Shown: in pieces, positions 21,766 to 33,230 of the stretch | How positions within the stretch are numbered: the first letter of the stretch is position 1 | How the letters are laid out: each line of letters begins with the position of its first letter | Assembly: GCF_000283155.1 (NCBI RefSeq) | Contig: NW_004454262.1 | Coordinates: 3,094,785 to 3,158,784 of the forward strand | Direction: 5' to 3' | DNA length: 64,000 nucleotides | From: Ceratotherium simum simum | Lineage: Eukaryota > Chordata > Mammalia > Perissodactyla > Rhinocerotidae | Translations under genes and position numbers: made by a program | Notes under the pieces: model-generated | Databases searched by the model: none | What the model saw: only the letters and a program-made list of their open reading frames with translations | Told to the model about the DNA's origin: nothing

Positions 21766-23880
21766 AAAGCCATACTGATCTTCAGCATGCTTCTTTGTGC
21801 CTCTCCACTCATTCTTTCCATTAACTAAACATCTGTGAACGGCCACTTACTCTGCCTGACTTTCTCAAGTTGTCCCTTTGTTACTTCCTTGGAGACAACA
21901 GTAAGCTGTGATAAGGTCAGAAGTCTCATGTTTACAATAAAGAGACAGAGCCTGTGAGCAGCTGAGTGAACACGATCACATCTCTGACCTCAGTGCTGCT
22001 GCCACACCTTCATGAAGGCAGTCCTTTGTTCTAGCACACTGACAGAAATCAACATGGTCTCTGAGCTGACAAATGGGTCATGATGAACACCGCCAGATTC
22101 CAGACATCACATGAACCTCATACAGGCCTATAAGATTAAAACATAGACTAATAATGTATTATTTGGCATCTTGAATAGCAAAATGAAGTGATTTCATTTG
22201 AAGATAGTTTAATTGGCCCCCATTTGGGATTTAAATATCTAAATACATTAAATGAGTTTTCTTCCATAATGAACTCAATGGCAGCAATTTCTAGTACAGC
22301 TGATAGATTAAAAATTTATGGTTAGTTTTTAATGAGTAAATGACTTCATCATTGAAGGTTCCCAAAGTATGACGATGTTTCACAAATTAGAGTTCCTGGT
22401 TATTTTAGGATCTGATTTTGGAAGAAAGGTATTTTGCAATGTTGCCACATAAGAAAAAGGAAGATATTTTATTTTCAGGTTATTTACATTATACCCTCAT
22501 TTCAGTCCAGTTTCGTTTTATTGGCAAGGGCTGTCAGTACTATTGTTGTCAAATCACTCTTATTTTATTATCATAAGGGATTTGACAAATCATTTATATT
22601 TTACAGTAAAAAATTCCTTATAGAACCATATATTTATTTTATAAAAACAAAGCAATATTATGTAATGGTGACTATGCAATTCATAAGGAAACAGGCTTAA
22701 ATATTAGCTGGAATGAGTTGTATTTGATGTGAGGAAAACCTATTTGGTTGTAGATTTGTTGACTAAAAAAAGAAGGGTTGTGACATATTTGATAGGTTAA
22801 CAACGTAAGTTGTTATCTCTCCCTATCTTTAAATCCTGAAAAGTTGTGTTTGTGTGTGTGTGAGAGATAGAATAGAGATAGAGATAGCAATAGAGAGAGA
22901 GAGAGATTAAGATTATTGCTTGAAACAGTTCAGGCACAGTCGTGCCTGACAGAGTAGAGATGGCTTCAGGCATGTGAAATTATAATTTTATATCACTTGT
23001 GATTGAAGGCTGTATGCTTTGGGTTCTAAGTGTTTATTTTTAAGCTTCAGGGATTTGGAGACTGAAAGGTGCTTTTTTCTTTTGACCAGGTTTCCCTTCT
23101 CACTGGTTATTTTGATTTAGAAAAATTCTCAGCCTAGAATTAAAAAAGGGGAGGTGCACTCTAATGTCGAGTTTTTTGACATACTCCAGAAAACTCTCCC
23201 AACCCACTCAATCTTACAAATGACTCAATCTGTTGGGCATAGCTTGAGGGATAATCATTGGCTCCTTGTCCTTGTGACCACGAAGACTAAGCATAGAGCA
23301 CATTACACATCAGGATGCACCAGCACCACCCAGTGGCCTTGAACTAATTCAACAGCTCCTTGGAAATTAACAGGATCCAGAAGTGCAGGGCCTTTCTCTC
23401 AATGGTGAATTGCATACGCATGCATGAAAGCACCAGGATTCAACTTCCACAGAATCGAATCTGTTGTAGGTAGTTCTGATTGTATTTTGTTAACCTTCTT
23501 AAAAAGATGAGACTATTTACAGGGCAAGAAAATAGAGTTTGGTGAACGTTGAGGACTCTTGGCTCTTTTTGGAAGATCTGTATTGGTAAGCAGTGAGCTA
23601 ACACTCTATTTTTGAAAGTTAAGTAGGAATTTATGAAAGCTAAAGAAACACTATCACAAAATGAGTGACACAAATTATCCTCTCCATGAGGACTGTAGAA
23701 AGTTTAAAGAATCCAAGGAGAATTTAATTTCTATATATGCTAAACACACCTTTCTATATGACTTCCTAGCGATAAAGATTCTCTCCTCCAAGTAGGGAAT
23801 GGTATTTCTCTTTTTCTAGATGTATAGCAAACAAATTTCTAGTAAATTTTTCATTCCTTGTAGCTGTTGATTATTGTACA
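21766..23880. other. repeat-poor intergenic stretch
   Basis: About 2.1 kb with no confident transposon and no credible ORF. It contains a GT/GA-rich microsatellite at 22850-22908. Confidence 0.45.
22850..22908. repeat. compound GT/GATA/GA microsatellite
   Basis: GTGTGTGTG, then AGATAGAGATAGAGATAG-like units, then GAGAGAGAGAGA. Confidence 0.85.
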
Positions 23881-23882
23881 CA

Positions 23883-24123
23883 TTTTTTTTTTTTGTGAGG
23901 AAGATTGGCCCTGAGCTAACACCTGTTGCCAAGCCTCCTCTTTTTGCTTGAGGAAGAGTGGCCCTGAGCTAACATCTGTGCCAATCTTCCTCCACCTTGT
24001 ATGTGGGTTGCTGCCACAGCATGGCTTGATGAGCGGTGTAGGTCTGAGCCCAGGATCCGACCTGTGAACCCTGGGCTGCCAAAGCAGAGCCCGCTGAACT
24101 TAACCACTATGGCACCGGGCTGT
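23883..24123 (-). mobile_element. ERE2-type SINE
   Basis: T tract, two CTGAGCTAACA modules, TGCCACAGCATGGCTTGATG and the reversed head GCACCGGGCTGTCC. It is diverged, so probably an older insertion. Confidence 0.92.
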
Positions 24124-24264
24124 CCATTTTTAATAAAAATAATACTGGGGAAGATTTGAAGAATACAGAAAAGTAGAAATTAACAGCTAGGGGAAAATAT
24201 AGTTCACAGTCCCTGTTCCAAACACAATCACTTCTACTGTGTTACTTAGTATGCGTCTACCCTG

Positions 24265-24500
24265 AGCACAAACTCTAGAGCTAGACTTTCCTTGCTTTAA
24301 ATCTCAAACGGGCCATTTGGTAGCTGTGAATTAGACAAGTTACTCATCTTCTTGGTGCCCCGATTTCCTCATCTCTAGGACGGGGATAATTAATAGTTCT
24401 GCTGCATGGAGTTGTTATGAGGATTAAACAAATTAATATACATCAAGTTTTCAGAATAGTGCCTGTATGTATATTGTAAACACTGTATGTGTTAGCTACT
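24265..24500 (+). repeat. MIR SINE
   Basis: CTAGAGCTAGACTTTCCTTGC, TTTCCTCATCTCTAGGACGG, GTTGTTATGAGGATTAAAC. Confidence 0.88.
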
Positions 24501-24930
24501 ACTTTTGTACTCCTCTATTTCCTCCGACTCCTTACTATTTATTAGATACTATGCACCAGGCATCCTGCTAGAGACTAATATTTTTTTCTTTCCAGTTTTT
24601 TCTTTTGTAGTTTCTTTCTGTCCTTTTTTAATCACTGAAACTGTACTACAAATATAATTTTGTATCTTTATACAATATTATAATATTATTGATTCATTAG
24701 TGCAATTTTTAATGATTGGTAAATACTATTGTCTTAATGTTACTATATAGCCTGGTATAAGATGACATGATTTGGATATATGGATTTTTATTAACAAGCA
24801 AAACGAAGAGGCATAACATTTTTAAAAAAGGCAAATATAAAGATGTGTTTTCCCCTCTAAAAACAAAAGAATATAACATGATGTATTTTGGAATCCTAAA
24901 TTTGTTTTATTTTCATTTCGGCTAGTAGAT
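24501..24930. other. unassigned AT-rich sequence
   Basis: A small MIR/L2-like piece may lie at 24536-24580. Otherwise nothing. Confidence 0.35.
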
Positions 24931-26200
24931 TCATTTACTTATTTTTTCTTTCACCAAGCACCACCTATGCATTCACGTACAGTGTATGATGCTAAGTGCT
25001 GGGGATGTAACAATGAATAAGATTCTTTCCTGAATAAATGCAAAGTTTGAGATACTCAAAATGATGCAGAGGGAGCATGGGAAGAGCAACTAACTCTGCC
25101 TGAGAAAGCTGAAATTTGAGCTGGTATTGAAGGATAATTAGGAATTTTCTGGGAAGGAAGGATGTGGAATAAAGTATTCTGGGCAGAAGAGTCAGCAATG
25201 AGTAAAATTAGAACTTGGGAATTGTCTATAAAGCATTGTAGCATTGTCCATAAGGTGCAGTGTGCATGGCGGAGCAGAAGGAGGCAGGATGGGAAATCAG
25301 ACTGACAATACTGCTTGGGCCCAGAAATGAAATCCAAGTTTATAATTTATCCAGTAGAAAATAGGGAATAAATACAGGTTTTAAGCTATAGAAGTAACCT
25401 GTTTAGGTAGATAACGGTGGCAGTGGAGCATGGACAGGAAGAGCGCTAGATTGGAGGTACTGACATTAGTGATGAGGCTGGGGCAAAAGTTAATTAGAAT
25501 CTGATGATTAGAATGAAAGGAGCCCAGATTCAAGTTATGTTTTGAAGTAAGATGTAAAAATACTCAATTGGAAGTAGGGTATGATGGCAAAGGAAAGGCA
25601 GAGGAAGACTTAAAGGTTTCTAGTTTTGAGTGAACAGAGATAACATTAAGATATTGAAAATACAAAAGGCAAAGCAGTTTGGGATAAGGAAGGAGAGGGG
25701 AGAAGACGAAATAGGCGGTAAGTTTTAGACATGCTGTGGTGTATGCTGTCTAAGCCACTGACGCGGGCATAAGAAACCGCAGTTGGAAATAAAGGTCTAG
25801 AGCTCGGGAGAGGGATGGGGGTTAGAATACTAGCTTTATGATAGTCAATATAATTGAAACCACAGGAGAAAGTGAGATTATCTGGTTAGGGTATAAAAAC
25901 AAAAAGAGGTCCAAGAATGAAACTCTTGGGAATCCCCACATTTAAGGAGCAGGCAGAGGGGCAAGCTAACAAAAGGATAGGAAATAGTGAGAAAACAGTA
26001 ATAAGCAGGACAAGAATAAAAAGTGCTGCTTCAAAAGGCAAGCAGAGGAAGAAGGGGATGGTTTACCCTGTCCAGTGATGGAGGAGACAAGTGATAGGAC
26101 TGAAAACAAGCCAGTCAGGCGCAGTTGTGTGACTTTAGCCATCAGTGACCTTAGCAAAGAGCAGTTCCAAGCTGAGGATTGAATGGGGAGCAAACAATCT
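24931..26200 (-). repeat. long decayed L2 LINE
   Basis: It begins with the reversed L2 3' end (GATGCTAAGTGCTGGGGATG, CAATGAATAAGATTC) and continues through GAAGGATAATTAGGAATTTTC, AGTAACCTGTTTAGG and GGAGGTACTGACATTAG in the order expected for minus-strand L2. The far limit is uncertain. Confidence 0.65.
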
Positions 26201-27085
26201 TAGAAAGTGACAGCAGACTCCTCTTCCAGTATGTTTGTCAGGTAAAGGCAATAAGTGAGGGCAGAAGCAAGAAAGGCAACTACAGTGGTGAACTATCTTT
26301 ATGATGGAGACTTGAGAATTTCTGTAGAGCAAGAAGTCTGACTGGTAGTTTATTAACATAGCATATGATATGTACTTCATCCATTGGTCTGAAATTAAGA
26401 TTTAAAAAATAAGTTAAAGACTATTTCTATATCTATATACCTCTCTCTCTCTATATATATATATTTCTATATCTTAGACTGGAACACAAAGCTTTAACTT
26501 TAGTTTGAAGATGGGTGAGAATCAAAACTTGGACTTGGCTCAAGGCTTTTATTGTGGTTTATCACGAAGGCAGTTAATAAGCAGTGCTAAGGATATAAAT
26601 GAGATAAGGATGCAGGTAGGTGAACTCAGCTGCCCACTTCCTGTTTGTGTATCACAAAAACTTTGGTAGCCTTAGTAGCTCTAGCAACCAAAATGTCAGA
26701 AAAACATAGTATTGTGGGTTTCATCCTCTCCCTTTTTAAAAAAACTCCAGATATGTCAGCATCTAGAAATAACTTATTTAAGGTGAAAATTCTGTTTTTA
26801 AGGAAGCTACATTACCCAGGCCTAATGTCTGGGTGCTGTGCCTTGAAACTCCGGCTGTGCCTGCCCTGGGGCAATCCTGCCTTACACTTATGTTCACCTA
26901 GGGTCTTTTCATGGCTACACCTGGCAGGCTGAGAACATAGGAGGCAAGGTACAAGACACAAGGTGAGCAAGATTTCTTTCCCTTACTCTTGTTGGTTCTA
27001 GTACAGAAGCTCACGTTCACAGAACACAGGTATAATGAGCATACCATTAATATTCCTATGCAGTCCAGGAACTTCTACCTGTATT
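26201..27085. other. unassigned intergenic sequence
   Basis: It contains a CTCTAT/TA microsatellite at 26438-26466. The open frame 26645-26932 has no family features. Confidence 0.4.
26438..26466. repeat. (CT)n(AT)n microsatellite
   Basis: CTCTCTCTCTCTATATATATATAT. Confidence 0.9.
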
Positions 27086-27086
27086 T

Positions 27087-27306
27087 TTTTTTTTTTTTTT
27101 TTAAAGATTTTATTTATTTAATTTTTTCCCCCCAAAGCCCCAGTAGACAGTTGTATGTCATAGCTGCACATCCTTCTAGTTGCTGTATGTGGGACTCGGC
27201 CTCAGGATGGACGGAGAAGTGGTGCCTCTATGCGCACCCGGGATCCGAACCCGGGCCGCCAGCATCGCAGCGCGCGCACTTAACCACCAAGCCACAGGGC
27301 CGGCCC
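27087..27306 (-). mobile_element. ERE1 SINE
   Basis: T tract, AAAGATTTTATTTATT, CCCAAAGCCCCAGTAGAC, reversed head CCACAGGGCCGGCCC. Target duplication TCTACCTGTATTTTT on both sides. Confidence 0.96.
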
Positions 27307-28354
27307 TCTACCTGTATTTTTTAAAAGGCAAAACAAGTTTGAGTTGTTTTCAACCCACAGTCTCATCAACTCAGCTAATTCTCTTGACTTCCTTTTCTAT
27401 GAACACCTGCACAAAAACACCCTATTACCAATGGTAGCAAGGGGTCTTATCTTCAGGGAACCTTATAAGGGCAAGCCCAAATAAAATCTTAAGATTTGCT
27501 GCACTCATGAAATTTTTACTCACGGTGACCTTCTTGAGATACATCATTAGAGGTGGGTATTTCATATCTAATATGCAGGGCAGAGCAACATGAAGACTTT
27601 ACAGATTGCTTATAATATTCACGTGGATTTGAGATTTTTGCTGCATCCATAAATATGGAAAAAAAAATATATATAACAAGACAAATTAGTAAATCTCTGA
27701 AATAGTCTTTACATCTAGAGAGATATAAGCAGCTACTTTTTTTTAACCAGCTGTCAAATGTCACTTTTGATATTTTCGGCATGTTTTAGTAAATCCTGAA
27801 ACACTACATGGTCTTCAGATTTCAAATCTGTTGCTTCAATTTCTTAATGTTCTGTGAACTTTGAGGAGGTTGTAAGATCACAGTAGTACATTTTCTTAAT
27901 CTCTTGAAAGACCCATTTTATCAGATTCTCTTAGAATCTCAGTATATCTGTCTTTTAGAGTAGATAATATACTGATATAAATACTAGCGACAAAGCAATT
28001 AGGGCTCTCAATGAGGGGCAATTATTTGATTGTCTCTGACGTCAGTAACATTACATAAATTTGTGTTTCAGGCAAAAAGTGATGAAAAATCCTTTCCTGA
28101 TCTTATGTCCTAGAGCAAAAGTTTGAATCTAATTTTGTCTATGCTAGACTAAGAATACTGTTACCAGGTAAGATAGAAGTCAGGGGTTTCAGTGTTTTAT
28201 TCCTATGTGACTAAAACAAAACTGCAGTTTAGAAATAATCTGGCACATTGTTAGGCAACACTACTAACTCCTTAAGACTTGGAAAAATTGAGTAGGCACT
28301 TGAGCATGAAATATATTTTCTGTATTTTTCATGGAATTGTATGTCCTTACTTTT
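27307..28354. other. unassigned intergenic sequence downstream of YAE1
   Basis: No repeat or gene recognised. It holds a minus-strand AATAAA at 28201-28196. Confidence 0.4.
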
Positions 28355-28592
28355 TTTTTTTCTTTTTTTGTGAGGAAGATCAGCCCTGAGCTAACATCCA
28401 CGCCAGTCCTCCTCTTTTTGCTGAGGAAGACTGGCCCTGGGCTAACATCTGTGCCCACCTTCCTCCACTTTATATGGGATGCCGCCACAGCACGGCCTGA
28501 CAAGCGGTGCATCAGTGAGCGCCTGGGATCCGAACCCAGGCTGCCAGCAGCGGAGTGTGCACACTTAACCGCTATGCCATGGGGCTGGCCCC
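28355..28592 (-). mobile_element. ERE2-type SINE, complete
   Basis: T tract, GTGAGGAAGATCAGCCCTG, two GCTAACATC modules 36 bp apart, reversed head ATGGGGCTGGCCCC. Target duplications TGTATGTCCTTACTTTT and TGTGTGTCCTTACTTTT. I used it as the reference for sizing the gaps. Confidence 0.96.
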
Positions 28593-29180
28593 TGTGTGTC
28601 CTTACTTTTAATTACCATGAAAGTACAATGAATTTTAGTATTTTGTTTTTAATCATCAGTATTATAAGCATTTCAGTTTCTTACATTATAGCCTCTTAAT
28701 TTCAATATACATATCTCCATATCTATATATACCTATGTGTGTCTATCTATTTACAGTGTTAGTCATTAGGTTATTTTTGGTAACTGGTCTGACTGGCTGG
28801 TGATGAGGCCCTAACCACCTGATGGTGACAAGAGCAGAAAGTAGGGTTACGTCCTTACAAAATATCTTTTGATTCTTGTTCACTTTTGCTAATGCATCTG
28901 AAAACACCTGACTTTGATCAGAAATTTGAAAATGACAATGACAACTGGAACTTCTGAGCATATTTTAAACTACATAAAAATTACCAGTGACAAAGAAAAA
29001 AGCTTATATTACATTTAATAGTGTTAATTTTAAAGACATTTCAAACTTTCATGAAGGATAACCCTACAAGTGAAGTGTTCAATATAGAAACCAGTACAAA
29101 TTTTGGTTAGCTGGGTAAGAAACAAAATGCTCTAAGAAATGCTCTGAACATTATTTTCATTAGAAAAGTGAAGATAATTT
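28593..29180 (-). other. YAE1 3' UTR and downstream flank
   Basis: This is AT-rich sequence directly after the YAE1 stop. The nearest polyadenylation-like hexamer is ATTAAA at 29019-29014, about 165 nt after the stop. Further ATTAAA copies lie near 28650 and 28610, and a canonical AATAAA occurs only at 28201-28196, beyond an ERE SINE. I cannot tell which is used. Confidence 0.45.
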
Positions 29181-29610
29181 TTATAGTTGTTTGAGGTGCT
29201 GTAATACGTCTACTGATACTCCCAGCTGTTTTACTAAACTGGCTGTCTGTTCTAAAATCCAAGTGAGGCTTGGGTTTTCAGAATGTGCATGCTCTTGTGT
29301 TCTACAAGATTCTAAAGACGAACAATCTACCCCATTAAGACTCCTGCTACAGTTTTTGTTAACCTCAGCATTATTTTCACAGAGTCTTTCATCTTTAGCT
29401 TCATCAATCTTTTTCTCAGCTGGAACTACATGACAAAGGTCCATATCCTGAAAGGAGTCCAATAAATCTACAACATGGGGCTGTGGAGTGATTGATTTCA
29501 GATGTTTGAGCACATACTCTTCACATTGGCCAACCGCATCCAGAAGATTATTTATTTTACTGATCAAAGCCGAACTATTATCATGAAGGTGACACCAGGA
29601 GAGCAAAGCA
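29181..29610 (-). CDS. YAE1: YAE1 coding exon 3 (C-terminal 143 residues and stop)
   Basis: The acceptor CATTCAG precedes the exon at 29610; its first T completes the Ser codon, followed by ALLSWCHLHD. The exon then encodes the vertebrate C-terminal region, with the well-conserved stretch LLDAVGQCEEYVLKHLK and the end DVLQHLKQL, closing with TAA at 29183-29181. Five Cys residues lie in this segment, but they form no recognisable metal-binding motif. Any reading that starts at the internal TTG is an artefact of ignoring the splice junction. Confidence 0.95.
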
Positions 29611-32600
29611 CTGAATGAAAATATAAATAAGAGTTAAATAGGAAAAAAATTAAACAACAAAGGCTTTTAGAATTTTGATGCTAAGTCCTACGTGTTTCTC
29701 TTCCAGATAACACCAAGCCAAGCTGGATTAATAATAATAATGCAAGTCAAAATCAGGAAAGTAATGATGGTAACATAGGATTTAAAATATATATAAGGAT
29801 ATTATCTTTCAGTAAGAATTAAACAATAGGACTTAATCATATAAACATATATGTTTATAATTCCTAACCCCTCCTTCACAGCTCCACATCCACTTTTCCT
29901 GATTTTAGATTTTCCCCTTATGACCGTGTAGCTACTGTTGAAGAAGGATACAACTCAGACAAAGAGAGATCAGAAAAATTAGTTTCTCCTTTAAGGACAT
30001 CAAATGGCCTCTAAACTAGTGATTCTCAATCTTGGATGTACATTAGAATCACTGGGGAGCTTTTAAAACTATCAAGGCCCGGTTGTATCCCAGACCAATG
30101 AAATCAGAATCTCTGAGGTTATTATTTTTTAAAGCTTCCCAGCTGATAGCAAGGTGCAGCCAAAGTTGAAAACCGTTTTTCTAATCATATGGTTGCTTGC
30201 CATCAAAACTGAAGGTTAGAGAAAAAAGTTTTGAGGCAAATTCCTTTTTCCAACTTTGTTATAGACACTGTTTGCTAAGCTAACAATTTTCTTGAAGGTA
30301 AGAATTCTTCCAGTCCTAACAAATATTTTTCTTTACTTTTCTAGTACAGACAGTACTTTTGATATTTCAGATAATCATGTCATAAAATAATGGTTGTTGT
30401 GAAAAGTAATGATGTTTTAAAAGTGGAATCAACTGATATAAAGATTTAGCAATAAGCTAAGTTCATAAAAGATTAATTTAACTTGATGTGAAGATGGACA
30501 CTTGATCATTTCCTACTGTGATAGACTATGAAGTCTGATTCCTGACAGTTGAATTTTCTGAAACCAATAAAATTTTCTTTTGCTTTGATAATTTTTATTT
30601 TCTACACCTTTTTAAAATCAGTGATTTTAAAAATCAGTGATTTGAAGCATTTTATGTTTTTCTCCATAGAGGGCAGTTCAAAAGGTATAAAGCATCAAAG
30701 AGGACAAGCCTGTTGTGCTCCTAGCTCCGTGTGCCACTGGACTACTTGGCTCTGATATACGCCATTATTGCTACGGAATCCTGACAAGGTATTCAACTTT
30801 CAGGACTAAAGCAAATGGAATCATTTTTCTCTCTATGATCAGCTATAATTTTCACCAGGTACCGCTAGTCTAGAAGTCTGTCACATTGTGTGTGCCACAT
30901 GTGCAAGACTAAAAGCTTTATTCAAAATCTGAAGATCTTTTCAATTACTTTGAGATATAGATTGGTGGGTTCAGGTAGCAAAAAATATACATTCTCCTAT
31001 CATTTCTTTGCAATTAAGGACAACACCTTGCTCACATACGGACGAACTGATGATTTGGACTTTTCAAAGGCAATATTATCCTATGCTCTGCGGCACTCTC
31101 TTGTGGATTTAACACTAGGAAAAGCACTTCTGTTTAAACACTTTATTTTTACATATTACTTGTATAAAAATCCTCCAGTAATACTGAGGTTAAAATGACT
31201 CAGCATTTAAGTTTCAAAAAATTACCTCAATGTTCCTCTGAGTTGTCCATAGTTTATAATGACTTCTGCACCTTCCTTATAACCTTGATTGAAGCCTTGT
31301 TGAAGAGTAAGTGCTTTGCCAGCATCTATTCCATCTCTATAACCTTCCTAAAAACAAGGAAGTAATGAAGAACTGCAGCTATAACTAACACCAAGTGAAC
31401 CATTGTAGGTTTTTCTAGAAAGTCATAGAACCAACTTAGAAAATCAATGAAATAGGCCTTTACTGTGTTATTTAACATAATTGCTCTATAACATATGCCA
31501 TAGCCACACAACCAAAGTAGACTATGCTTCCCATAAAAGTTCATTATTGGTTTATCTCATTTTTGAAGTCTAGACTTATTGGGCACATTTTAAAATACTG
31601 ATTCTCATACAATTTTTAAAAACCCTGTGTTAGCAAAAGCTTCACGGAAACAAAACAGAGAATAACACATCTGGCCCCTTGGCAACTGACTGGATTGGTG
31701 TGGGCAGGTGAGGAGACAGGGCAGTAAATAGGGTTATTGAAGGTCCTGGATAATTAACTGAAGTAGGGAAAGAGGAAAGTGGTTTAGCAAAAGGAAGACG
31801 AGAAGTCTGGTTTTAGAAATTTTGCTTGATACCTAAATTCAACTAAACTGCAAATTCTCTGTGGGCAGGGGTTTTGTCCTGCATCTCCTGTGGTGCCACA
31901 GCACTCAAAAGATGCTCAACACTTACTGGTCTAGCCTCAGCCTCATGTGAAGCATTTCTGATATTGACAACATAGTTGTTTGGCTAAGCAAACATTATTT
32001 TACTGAAATTTTAAACGTGGGCAGATTTAGTGGCAATTTAATAGTTGGCAAGGATATTAAGTGGACATGGACCTCACCATTTGGTCCTCACCCTGAACGA
32101 AGCCCTGAGTGCTCCACCTGGAAATTATGCGGGTGGTATTACGCTCAGCCTTAATGAATAGTGAGACAAATTGGAGATGGATAATTCACACCTAACAAAT
32201 AAAAAAGAAACCAACTTTACTATTCCCTTAACTAGCCACCAGTATTCCATATTAGCTTTCCCTTATTGCCCTTTGACAACATTCTTAAGTTCGCTTTTTC
32301 CATATATTTTGATCAATGCCACTCCTAATTTTAGGCTCCTCACCCATTCAAGCAACCCATGTGAACTGTGTACACGTCCTTTGACAGCCATACGTACAGT
32401 CAGTGTATACGTTTCTCCCCCCGCCACGTTTCCTGTGATCCTCATCAAACTGCAATCTCTTCCAACTCTACACAAAGTTTATTTTGGTCGGTCCTCAGCG
32501 CCGAACGCACCCCGCAGGCGCTCGAGGAATAAACCCTGTGGTTTCAGACGCTTTCAAGTAACCCATTGGGAAATCCTAGCAAGACGCGGGCCGGACTGGG

Positions 32601-32873
32601 TGGCAAAGGGGAGGGAGGGCAGCACGGGGCCAGGCCCGGACCACTCTGGCCTCCTCTCCGCACCCCAGCTTCTTCACACCACCACGCCCCTCTCCCCACA
32701 ACCCGGCATATGAAGGCCCCCCACCACCCTCCACGCAGCTTTACCTTGACTCGTCTCTGCATGTGGCTCCGCCATTCCCGCTGCACCAGGAGCGACTCGT
32801 CCGCTTCCTCATCAAACACGTCTCCCTCCTCTCCACGGCCCTGGACCAAAGAAGCAGCTTGAACCCACGACAT
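29181..32873 (-). CDS. YAE1: YAE1, adaptor for ABCE1 iron-sulfur cluster maturation (three coding exons)
   Basis: Joined coding exons 32873-32745, 31347-31226 and 29610-29181 give 681 nt, or 226 aa plus TAA, the length I know for human YAE1 (YAE1D1). I recognise the product from its N-terminus (MSWVQAASLVQG), the acidic DEEADESLL segment, the glycine-repeat middle and the C-terminal SVDVLQHLKQL. In yeast and human the Yae1-Lto1 complex is a cytosolic adaptor that recruits the ABC protein Rli1/ABCE1 to the CIA targeting complex for 4Fe-4S insertion, which ribosome recycling requires. The deca-GX3 motif covers residues 45-81, with Gly at 45, 49, 53, 61, 65, 69, 77 and 81; positions 57 and 73 are Thr and Ile. 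Introns are 1397 nt (31348-32744) and 1615 nt (29611-31225). There are no internal stops or frameshifts, so the gene looks intact. Identity rests on recalled family sequence, not a search. Confidence 0.96.
29611..31225 (-). other. YAE1 intron 2
   Basis: A GT-AG intron of 1615 nt. It contains one MER5-type DNA transposon (30014-30180) and otherwise unassigned AT-rich sequence. I saw no ERE insertion. Confidence 0.9.
30014..30180 (+). mobile_element. MER5A-like hAT (Charlie) non-autonomous DNA transposon
   Basis: Terminal sequences AGTGATTCTCAATC and GTTGAAAACC, with the internal AATCACTGGGGAGCTTTTAA and GAATCTCTGAGG blocks, match MER5A. It lies in YAE1 intron 2. Confidence 0.85.
31226..31347 (-). 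CDS. YAE1: YAE1 coding exon 2 (deca-GX3 motif, residues 44-83 plus 2 nt)
   Basis: On the minus strand the acceptor reads CTTGTTTTTAG before GAAGGTT, and the donor after ACATTGAG is GTAATT. The exon is 122 nt: 40 codons plus the first two bases (AG) of a Ser codon completed in exon 3. It encodes EGYRDGIDAGK through QLRGTL and holds every glycine of the GX3 repeat, which is the surface that Yae1 and Lto1 proteins use to form their complex. It is too short for a simple ORF scan and was found by homology and splice signals. Confidence 0.95.
31348..32744 (-). other. YAE1 intron 1
   Basis: A GT-AG intron of 1397 nt. The 5' part is in the CpG island. An L2 3'-end fragment lies at about 31850-31930. 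No ERE insertion was seen. Confidence 0.9.
31850..31930 (+). repeat. L2 LINE 3'-end fragment
   Basis: It carries the CTGTGGGCAGGGGTTTTGTC block and a GCACTCAAAAGATGCTCAA-like stretch, as in L2 3' UTRs. Located in YAE1 intron 1. Confidence 0.6.
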
Positions 32874-33230
32874 CACCGAGGCAACCACAGTGCCTCCGGC
32901 CGCCGGAAGTCCTCGCGACTCCTTCCGGTCCGAGGGGCGGGGCGGAGACTGCGAATCGGGGCTCGCAGGGCGGCTGCGCGTGCGTGGTGTCGGGGCCGTC
33001 TCCGGTGGGTTCTGGCTACTGTTCGCGCTCTTTGCTCCCTGGTCGTTTGGGGTTTCTTCAGTTGACTGGAAGTGTCGGCGCGCGCCTCTTGTGGGCGAGG
33101 CGGGTACCGCCCTGGTGGGGCCCGTCCGATCTTGCCCTCTGCGGAAGGCAGCCGGACCCTCAGTGAAACATTCTCGCCGTGGTCTGTGTAGTGGTCTGGA
33201 TGTTCGAGACGCGCGATAGTAAAACCATTC
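32480..33230. promoter_or_regulatory. CpG island promoter of YAE1
   Basis: CpG-dense and GC-rich sequence stands out sharply from the AT-rich surroundings and spans YAE1 exon 1 and its upstream region. It contains a GGGGCGGGGCGG double GC box (about 32934-32945), CCGGAAGT and an opposite-strand copy (ACCGGAAGG) as ETS/GABP-type sites near 32900-32930, and a CGCGTGCG NRF1-like half site near 32977. There is no obvious TATA box. This is the layout of a broad housekeeping promoter. The transcription start was not located; divergent transcription is possible but unsupported. Confidence 0.85.
32745..32873 (-). CDS. YAE1: YAE1 coding exon 1 (residues 1-43)
   Basis: Translation starts at the ATG at 32873-32871 and runs 43 codons to QRRVK. 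The exon ends in AAG directly before a GTAAAG donor at 32744, so the intron is phase 0. The start context has G at -3 and T at +4, which is moderate. The chosen ATG matches the MSWVQ start of the known protein. The same frame stays open upstream to 33257. Residues 18-29 are acidic. Confidence 0.95.

Noticed and set aside
1..28000. Search for RALA coding exons on the minus strand
   Set aside because: RALA is the expected neighbour on this side in human, but none of the open frames resemble a Ras-family G domain and no second CpG island is present, so it probably lies beyond the left edge.
29191..29433. Plus-strand open frame opposite YAE1 exon 3
   Set aside because: It is the antisense shadow of a real coding exon.
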